A stretch of 10,600 nt of DNA, from contig JAEZUR010000114.1 of NCBI GenBank assembly GCA_023420935.1, positions 1-10,600 on the forward strand. Direction: 5' to 3'. This document shows, in pieces, positions 6,543 to 10,600 of this stretch; positions within the stretch are counted from its first letter, which is position 1, and each line of letters starts with the position of its first letter. A program made the position numbers and the translations under genes. A model generated the notes under the pieces. That model was not told where the DNA came from. It worked only from the letters and a program-made list of their open reading frames with translations, and searched no databases. Origin of the DNA: Bacillota bacterium (GTDB taxonomy: Bacteria; Bacillota; Clostridia; Lachnospirales; Lachnospiraceae).

Positions 6543-8282
6543 ATGAGTAAGAGAACAAAGAAGTTTCTTTCATTTTACAAACCCTATATGGGAATCTTTT
6601 TAACCGATATGTTGTGTGCATTTCTAGCAGCAGCAGTTTCCTTGGTAAACCCATTGATTGTCCGTTACATAACCAATGAGTTGTTACCGAAACAAGAACT
6701 GAATACGGCAATCAACGTGATTATTAAGCTTGGCATCGCAATGCTAGGTTTGGCAGTGTTGCAATTCATATGTAATTACTATATATCTTATAAAGGTCAT
6801 ATCATGGGTGCAAAGATGGAATATGATATGCGAAATGAAATCTTTGGGCACTATCAGAAATTATCCTTTAATTTTTATGACAATCAAAAGACTGGACAGT
6901 TAATGTCAAGAATCACCAACGATTTATTTGATATAACCGAACTATGCCATCATGGTCCAGAAGACATTGTCATTTCAGTAATAAAATTTGTTGGTGCTTT
7001 TATTATTCTATTAAATGTAAATGTGTTATTAACACTCCTTGTATTTGCATTTATTCCGATTATGTTATTATTCGCCATGTTTATGCGCAAGAAAATGAGA
7101 GATGCATTTAAGAATAATCGAGAAAAAATTGCGGATATTAATGCGCAGATAGAAGATAATTTGTCAGGAATCAGAGTAGTAAAATCCTTTGCCAATGAAG
7201 AATTAGAGATCGAAAAGTTTAATATGGGCAATCAGAGATTTCTTGGTAGTAAGAAGAACAGTTATCTGAATATGGCAAATTTTCATTCTGGACTAAACTT
7301 TTTTATTGGGTTACTAAATATTGCTGTTGTAGTGGGTGGCGGATTATTTATCGCGAAGGGTATCATAAATCTAGGTGATCTGCTAACATTTCTACTTTAT
7401 ATTAACAACTTAATTGAACCAGTCCAGAAACTCATTAACTTTACGGAGCAATTTCAGAATGGAATTACAGGATTTGACCGCTTTATGGATATTATAGAGA
7501 TTGAACCTGATATTGTGGATAAGAAGGGTGCAGTAGCACTTAAGAATGTGAAAGGTGAAATTGTGTTTGAAAACGTATCCTTTAAATATAATGATACCAC
7601 AACTGACGTGTTTCATAATATTAACCTAAAGGTGGATGCAGGAGATTATGTTGCAGTAGTTGGTGCATCTGGAGTGGGTAAAACTACTATGTGTAGTTTG
7701 ATCCCAAGATTCTATGAAGCATCTGCTGGATCCATTAAAATTGATGGGAAAGATATAAAGGACGTAAAGTTAAGATCATTACGTGAAAATATAGGTGTGG
7801 TGCAACAGGATGTGTATCTCTTTACTGGTTCAGTAATGGACAATATACGATATGGGAAGATGGATGCAACAGAAGAAGAAATCATAGAAGCAGCAAAAAA
7901 TGCTAATGCTCATGAATTCATAATGGAGTTACCAGATGGATATAATACGTATATTGGTCAGCGAGGTGTTAAATTATCTGGTGGCCAAAAACAGCGCCTT
8001 AGCATTGCTAGAGTGTTCCTTAAAAATCCACCAATCCTAATTTTTGATGAAGCAACCTCTGCTTTAGACAATGAAAGTGAAAAGGTAGTACAAGAATCAT
8101 TAGAAAGTCTGGCAAAGAATAGAACAACCTTTGTAATTGCACATAGATTAACTACCATTCGTAATGCGAAAAATATCATTGTTTTAACAGAAGAAGGAAT
8201 CAAAGAAAAGGGAACTCATCAGGAATTGATGGATAAGAATGGTATTTACAAAGGCCTATATTCTATGGCTAGTAAAGCATAA
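6543..8282 (+). CDS. ABC exporter half-transporter, fused membrane and ATPase domains (MsbA/MdlB type)
   Basis: 579 residues, the usual size of a half-size type IV exporter. The N-terminal half (about 1-310) is the membrane domain with hydrophobic segments near 17-38, 58-80, 142-158, 160-181, 250-271 and 278-296. The C-terminal half is the ATPase: Walker A G-A-S-G-V-G-K-T at 374-381, Q-loop around Gln421/422, signature L-S-G-G-Q at 478-482, Walker B I-L-I-F-D-E at 498-503 with catalytic Glu503, D-loop S-A-L-D after it, and switch His534. All catalytic residues are intact and no partner half-transporter lies beside it, so a homodimer is likely. No peptidase domain is fused at the N-terminus. 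The substrate (lipid, drug or peptide) cannot be told from the sequence. Start supported by AGAGG at 6532-6536. No clear terminator follows the gene. Confidence 0.95.
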   Translation: MSKRTKKFLSFYKPYMGIFLTDMLCAFLAAAVSLVNPLIVRYITNELLPKQELNTAINVIIKLGIAMLGLAVLQFICNYYISYKGHIMGAKMEYDMRNEIFGHYQKLSFNFYDNQKTGQLMSRITNDLFDITELCHHGPEDIVISVIKFVGAFIILLNVNVLLTLLVFAFIPIMLLFAMFMRKKMRDAFKNNREKIADINAQIEDNLSGIRVVKSFANEELEIEKFNMGNQRFLGSKKNSYLNMANFHSGLNFFIGLLNIAVVVGGGLFIAKGIINLGDLLTFLLYINNLIEPVQKLINFTEQFQNGITGFDRFMDIIEIEPDIVDKKGAVALKNVKGEIVFENVSFKYNDTTTDVFHNINLKVDAGDYVAVVGASGVGKTTMCSLIPRFYEASAGSIKIDGKDIKDVKLRSLRENIGVVQQDVYLFTGSVMDNIRYGKMDATEEEIIEAAKNANAHEFIMELPDGYNTYIGQRGVKLSGGQKQRLSIARVFLKNPPILIFDEATSALDNESEKVVQESLESLAKNRTTFVIAHRLTTIRNAKNIIVLTEEGIKEKGTHQELMDKNGIYKGLYSMASKA

Positions 8283-8309
8283 ATATTATCCAAAAATAGA
8301 AAAATATAC

Positions 8310-8338
8310 TGTACAAAAAGGTTAAAATGATATATAAT
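8310..8338 (+). promoter_or_regulatory. SigA-type promoter for the rubredoxin gene
   Basis: TGTACA at 8310-8315 (four of six bases match TTGACA) and a perfect TATAAT at 8333-8338 are separated by exactly 17 bases. It lies 61 bases before the rubredoxin start and gives a 5' leader of roughly 50 bases. Confidence 0.7.
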
Positions 8339-8350
8339 GACAGTAATGAT

Positions 8351-8389
8351 TCCTATTATTCTTGATAGGAGCAGAAATATACGATAGGA
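8351..8389 (+). promoter_or_regulatory. Leader with two competing hairpins over the rubredoxin ribosome binding site
   Basis: TCCTAT at 8351-8356 can pair with ATAGGA at 8365-8370 or with an identical ATAGGA at 8384-8389. The second copy is part of the Shine-Dalgarno AGGAGG (8386-8391), so the two pairings are mutually exclusive and one of them hides the ribosome binding site. Only six base pairs are involved, so this is a suggestion. Confidence 0.3.
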
Positions 8390-8398
8390 GGTATTACT

Positions 8399-8554
8399 AT
8401 GGCGAATTATGTTTGTCCATGTGGCTATGTTTATGATCCAGAAATCGGTGACCCAGATAACGGTGTTGCTCCAGGAACTCCTTGGGAAGATGTACCTGAA
8501 GATTGGGTTTGCCCAGTATGTTCATTGGGTAAAGAAGACTTTACAGAAGAATAA
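8399..8554 (+). CDS. Rubredoxin with shortened first cysteine knuckle
   Basis: 51 residues. Rubredoxin is a small cytoplasmic one-iron electron carrier that passes electrons to oxygen- or peroxide-reducing enzymes in anaerobes. The core D-P-E-I-G-D-P-D-N-G-V-A-P-G-T (13-27), followed by W29 and D-W-V-C-P-V-C at 35-41, is typical. The iron ligands are Cys6, Cys8, Cys38 and Cys41. The first pair reads C-P-C-G, one residue shorter than the family's C-x-x-C-G, while the second pair keeps C-x-x-C; the usual Gly after the last cysteine is Ser42. The change is a whole codon, so the frame is intact and a sequencing slip of one base is not the explanation. AGGAGG at 8386-8391, seven bases before the ATG, marks the start. 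The gene has its own promoter upstream and a hairpin terminator-like structure behind it, so it is probably a single-gene unit. Confidence 0.95.
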   Translation: MANYVCPCGYVYDPEIGDPDNGVAPGTPWEDVPEDWVCPVCSLGKEDFTEE

Positions 8555-8564
8555 TGTGTATAAT

Positions 8565-8601
8565 ATTGGGATAGATACATGCGAATGTTATCTGTCCCAA
8601 T
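8565..8601 (+). terminator. Hairpin after the rubredoxin gene, probable weak terminator
   Basis: Bases 8565-8580 pair with 8585-8601: 13 pairs including one G-T wobble, a single-base bulge, three more pairs, and a GCGA loop of the stable GNRA class. The following bases (TTTCACAAATG) give only a short T-run, so termination is probably partial and read-through into the ZIP gene is possible. Confidence 0.6.
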
Positions 8602-8642
8602 TTCACAAATGAAAGAAATAACATGGGTTAGGAGATGGCACT

Positions 8643-9446
8643 ATGTTTGAAAATATGAATCCGATCTTGCTAGCATTAATAGCTGGCTTATTTACATGGG
8701 GGTTGACTGCATTAGGTGCAGCAATGGTATTTTTCTTTAAAGAAATTAATGCAAAGGTATTAAATCTGATGCTTGGATGTGCCAGTGGAGTTATGATTGC
8801 GGCATCGTTTTGGTCGCTTTTATTGCCAGCATTAGAGTTAAGTGAGAAGACAGCAATTGCCTGGCTTCCAGTTTTGGTTGGTTTTGGAGCAGGTGGTTTG
8901 TTTTTATATGCAGCCGATAAATTTATTCCTCATATTCATCATATGGATGATACGCAAAAAGGAAGTAAAACAAAAGGAGATATCAAACGTAGTATATTAT
9001 TAGTAACAGCGATTACACTTCATAATATTCCAGAAGGATTATCCTTTGGTGTTGCATTTGGTACCATTGCCAGTGGTGACGTTAGTACCTTTGCTAGTGC
9101 AGCTATCTTGGCACTTGGTATAGGAATTCAGAACTTCCCAGAGGGAGCAGCAGTATCGATACCGCTTAGAAGAGACGGAGGCTCTAGACTAAAAAGTTTC
9201 TTTTATGGTCAAGCATCAGGTATCGTGGAACCTTTAGCTGCTATGCTTGGGGCATGGTTGGCTTCTTCTATGGAGGCTTTGCTTCCATATGCATTGTCGT
9301 TTGCTGCGGGTGCTATGATATTTGTTGTGGTAGAAGATTTAATACCGGAGTCACAAAATGATTCTCATTTATATGGGCATATTGCGACGCTTGGAGCGAT
9401 GGCTGGATTTATGTTTATGACGTTTTTGGATATTGCACTTGGGTGA
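8643..9446 (+). CDS. ZIP family divalent metal transporter (ZupT/GufA-like)
   Basis: 267 residues, normal for bacterial ZIP proteins, which import Zn2+ and other divalent metals across the cytoplasmic membrane. About eight hydrophobic segments are visible, near 7-31, 39-61, 72-91, 116-140, 147-170, 186-206, 213-230 and 246-264. The metal path is marked by H-N-I-P-E-G at 127-132 in the fourth segment and Q-N-F-P-E-G at 163-168 in the fifth, both diagnostic of the GufA/ZupT branch; Glu196 in G-I-V-E-P-L lies in the sixth. The loop between segments three and four carries a small His cluster (H97, H99, H100, then M-D-D), a common metal-sensing or shuttling loop. The metal itself cannot be assigned. 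AGGAG at 8630-8634, eight bases before the ATG, supports the start. It may be read from its own promoter or by read-through from the rubredoxin gene. No metal-responsive operator was recognised. Confidence 0.93.
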   Translation: MFENMNPILLALIAGLFTWGLTALGAAMVFFFKEINAKVLNLMLGCASGVMIAASFWSLLLPALELSEKTAIAWLPVLVGFGAGGLFLYAADKFIPHIHHMDDTQKGSKTKGDIKRSILLVTAITLHNIPEGLSFGVAFGTIASGDVSTFASAAILALGIGIQNFPEGAAVSIPLRRDGGSRLKSFFYGQASGIVEPLAAMLGAWLASSMEALLPYALSFAAGAMIFVVVEDLIPESQNDSHLYGHIATLGAMAGFMFMTFLDIALG

Positions 9447-9447
9447 C

Positions 9448-9461
9448 GTAGCAAAAGCTGC
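9448..9461 (+). other. Small hairpin directly after the ZIP gene
   Basis: GTAGC at 9448-9452 pairs with GCTGC at 9457-9461 (one G-T wobble) around an AAAA loop, followed by only two T. It is too weak to call a terminator. The same words recur at 9478-9490 (ACGTA-T-CAAAAGC), where they form the outer edge of the large palindrome. Confidence 0.3.
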
Positions 9462-9479
9462 TTGAAATGTTAATGTTAC

Positions 9480-9722
9480 GTATCAAAAGCCACTGATAGG
9501 TTGATGATTGTGAATATGGTTGCATCTATATTTATTTGGTCGCCTTACCTTCCTAGGCATGTTTGCATATGAGCCTCAAAGCGTGGTAAAAATGCCGCGA
9601 AAGTAGGAGCCATTTTTACCTGAGTCTCAAGACAAACATATGCAGCCGTCGTCAGTCGGTCTGACCAAGCTAAATATAGATGCAACCATATTCACTCTTA
9701 TAGGTTATGAGGCTTTTGATAC
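9480..9722. repeat. Large imperfect palindrome, about 243 bases
   Basis: The stretch folds back on itself in ordered blocks. Outer block: 9480-9491 pairs perfectly with 9711-9722 (12 bp). Then an 18/15-base internal loop. Main block: 9510-9534 pairs perfectly with 9671-9695 (25 bp), continued by TTGGTC 9536-9541 with GACCAA 9663-9668. Inside: ATGTTTG 9559-9565 with CAAACAT 9633-9639, GAGCCTCA 9571-9578 with TGAGTCTC 9621-9628 (one mismatch), and a perfect 10-bp tip, GGTAAAAATG 9585-9594 with CATTTTTACC 9611-9620, loop 16. TGTTAC 9474-9479 and GTAACA 9736-9741 may extend the base across a bulge. No open frame of 60 codons lies in it. It could be a MITE-like element without recognisable target duplication, or a long hairpin RNA. 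Confidence 0.85.
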
Positions 9723-9880
9723 TCAGATATTGGCTGTAACAGAAGGAATTTTGATATCTGTTTTGTATCGCAATAGCAAAAAAAGCCTGAGGTAAAGAAA
9801 CAATAATAAAGACTTGTAATCTGTATTATATCGAAGTAATAAAAAAGAATTTGTAGTCAGTACTGTATGGGATAATAAAG
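9716..9880. repeat. Degenerate repeats of about 30-37 bases
   Basis: The clearest pair begins at 9814 and 9851; both run TTGTA-n-TC-n-GTA-n-T-n-TAT and end in TAATAAA. A third copy begins near 9751 and matches the first around TCTGT (9757 and 9820), TATCG (9767 and 9829) and an A-run, at an offset of 63. A weaker fourth copy begins near 9716. The repeats are diverged and A/T-rich, so this is old tandem duplication at best. Confidence 0.4.
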
Positions 9881-9935
9881 GCTCTGCGTCAATAGTAGCG
9901 GTGAGGTTCCTTTGGAACCCGCCCCATTACTGACT
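9855..9935 (+). other. Compact bulged stem-loop, possible structured RNA
   Basis: AGTCAGTA at 9855-9862 pairs with TACTGACT at 9928-9935, and after a 4-base bulge on the left strand only, ATGGG at 9867-9871 pairs with CCCAT at 9923-9927. The enclosed part holds a second stem, GGTTCC 9905-9910 with GGAACC 9914-9919 (loop TTT), supported by GCG 9898-9900 with CGC 9920-9922. It does not match a riboswitch consensus known to me. It lies between convergent genes, downstream of both. Confidence 0.45.
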
Positions 9936-9956
9936 TCAGCGCTTATTTTATATTAT

Positions 9957-10009
9957 AAAAGGCTTAGCATCTGTTCGTATTGAAACGTTTGCTAAGCCTT
10001 GAATTTTTG
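9957..10009. terminator. Bidirectional intrinsic terminator between convergent genes
   Basis: AAGGCTTAGCA at 9959-9969 pairs with TGCTAAGCCTT at 9990-10000 (11 bp). On the plus strand the stem is followed by GAATTTTTGT; on the minus strand by TTTTATAATATAAAATAA. It sits 18 bases past the stop of the minus-strand gene and closes the plus-strand region behind the ZIP gene. Confidence 0.85.
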
Positions 10010-10018
10010 TATTATTTA

Positions 10019-10348
10019 TTATTCTTCTTCTTTTGGAAGTTCTTCGTCTGTTTCTTCTTCAGCTTCTGTTTCGGACTCTTCTTCTGAATCATCATCTTCA
10101 GAAAGTTCATATTCATCAGCTGTCTCATTAATATTAATCGTTACATATTCACGTTTCTCAGATGCACTGAGATCATCCTCGTTCTCGTCTTCTTCATCAT
10201 CCATATCAAAATCATCAAAGTCATCATCGAAATCATCAAAATCGTCATTGGAATCTTTATTTAATACATTTTTAACAAAGTAAAAAGCGCCACCAATTAT
10301 TGCAGCGAAAGATAACGTTGCTAGTATAAATTTACCGAATTTCTTCAT
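10019..10348 (-). CDS. Small membrane-anchored, Asp/Glu-rich protein of unknown function
   Basis: 109 residues. Residues 1-8 are basic, about 8-25 are hydrophobic (F-I-L-A-T-L-S-F-A-A-I-I-G-G-A-F-Y-F), and a short basic part follows, so the protein is probably tethered by one N-terminal helix or an uncleaved signal. From about residue 32 it is overwhelmingly acidic: D-D-F repeats (D-D-F-D-D-F-D-D-D-F-D-D-F-D) at about 35-48, then Asp/Glu runs, a short ordered-looking break (K-R-E-Y-V-T-I-N-I-N-E) near 65-75, and a Glu-rich tail. The acidic part is likely disordered. I recognise no domain; similar short anchored acidic proteins occur in Lachnospiraceae, from memory and not checked. Possible roles are cation binding or an electrostatic partner, both unproven. 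The start is supported by AAAGGA (forward 10359-10364) ten bases before the ATG. The plus-strand Ser-rich frame over the same bases is its shadow. Confidence 0.85.
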   Translation of the reverse strand: MKKFGKFILATLSFAAIIGGAFYFVKNVLNKDSNDDFDDFDDDFDDFDMDDEEDENEDDLSASEKREYVTININETADEYELSEDDDSEEESETEAEEETDEELPKEEE

Positions 10349-10384
10349 TGGGTCTACATCCTTTCTTATACTATATTATTTCCT

Positions 10385-10413
10385 ATCATACTATTATAAT
10401 TCCATCCATACAA
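10385..10413 (-). promoter_or_regulatory. Possible promoter of the acidic-protein gene
   Basis: Reading on the minus strand, TTGTAT (forward 10408-10413) and TATGAT (forward 10385-10390) are 17 bases apart and lie upstream of the ribosome binding site. The -10 matches five of six bases, the -35 only three. Confidence 0.45.
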
Positions 10414-10460
10414 AAAAGGAACCCCCAATTTTATAAAAGTTTGATAAAGTGTAATACTAT

Positions 10461-10590
10461 CTAGCCATGCAGTGGAAAATGTGCAAGAAAGTGCTTATGC
10501 TAGCATAAAAGCGCTTTCTTGTATATTTTCCACTATACGGCGATTAGCCGCAGCGAGATGAAGCGTAGCGAAATCGAGCTGGCATGGCGA
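10461..10590. repeat. Multi-stem palindromic element with a ~30-bp hairpin
   Basis: Bases 10471-10500 pair with 10503-10534 along their whole length: 30 pairs with a few G-T wobbles and a two-base bulge on the right arm, ending in a tight CTAG-centred tip. Next, CGGC 10538-10541 pairs with GCCG 10547-10550, and CAGC 10551-10554 with GCTG 10578-10581. The outer words GCCATGC 10464-10470 and GCATGGC 10582-10588 are exact reverse complements and would close the three hairpins into one junction. The G/C-richer right part stands out from its A/T-rich surroundings. It lies upstream of the minus-strand gene and may be a repeated intergenic element or a structured RNA; copies elsewhere cannot be checked here. 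Confidence 0.7.
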
Positions 10591-10600
10591 AATTCAAGTA

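Noticed and set aside
8409..8612. Plus-strand open frame of 67 codons over the rubredoxin gene
   Set aside because: It is out of frame with a clear rubredoxin that has a perfect ribosome binding site and runs on through the downstream hairpin; no recognisable domain.
9480..9722. Insertion sequence
   Set aside because: There is no transposase frame between the arms and no clear target-site duplication, so only a non-autonomous or RNA interpretation is kept.
9716..9880. CRISPR array
   Set aside because: The repeat units are diverged and contiguous without unique spacers, and no cas gene is present.
9905..9919. tRNA T-arm
   Set aside because: GGTTCC-TTT-GGAACC has a 3-base loop and no TTCGA-type T-loop or cloverleaf around it.
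9999..10283. Plus-strand Ser-rich open frame of 94 codons
   Set aside because: It is the antisense of the Asp/Glu codons of the minus-strand acidic gene, has no ribosome binding site, and its start lies in the terminator stem region.

Overview
The window looks like chromosome from a low-GC, anaerobic, spore-former-type Clostridia, most probably a Lachnospiraceae close to Lachnoclostridium (Clostridium) phytofermentans. This is inferred from A/T-rich codon use, strong AGGAGG-type ribosome binding sites, the gene set (rapZ, whiA, an HPr-like gene, dnaE, pfkA), a rubredoxin, and a short membrane-anchored Asp/Glu-rich protein. No species-level marker is present, so the placement is inference.

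Layout. Positions 1-1716 hold the end of a tightly packed plus-strand operon: the C-terminal part of rapZ, then whiA (11-base gap), then an HPr-family gene (3-base gap). The HPr-like protein has Glu at position 15 where phosphocarrier HPr has His, but it keeps Ser46, so it is best read as a Crh-like regulator and not a PTS phosphocarrier. Two hairpins, the second a strong intrinsic terminator, close the operon. dnaE (replicative DNA polymerase III alpha subunit) follows with its own probable promoter, then pfkA (6-phosphofructokinase) 74 bases later. An 18-bp perfect inverted repeat separates pfkA from an ABC exporter half-transporter. A rubredoxin gene of only 51 codons follows, with its own promoter, and then a ZIP-family metal transporter. 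At the right end a minus-strand gene encodes a small N-terminally anchored, extremely acidic protein.

The housekeeping part has a metabolic theme. RapZ-family and Crh/HPr-family proteins elsewhere sense amino-sugar and glycolytic state, PfkA makes the fructose 1,6-bisphosphate that activates HPr(Ser) kinase in Firmicutes, and dnaE sits next to pfkA as it does near glycolytic genes in other Firmicutes.

The least explained DNA is intergenic. Positions 9447-10018 contain a roughly 240-base imperfect palindrome with a perfect 25-bp and a perfect 12-bp stem block, a run of degenerate ~35-base repeats, a compact bulged stem-loop and a bidirectional terminator. Positions 10461-10590 contain a second multi-stem element with a ~30-bp hairpin. 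Two coding oddities also stand out: a rubredoxin whose first cysteine knuckle is C-x-C instead of C-x-x-C, and a PfkA with Leu in place of the usual Asn of the TIDND catalytic motif. No tRNA, rRNA, CRISPR array or transposase gene was seen.
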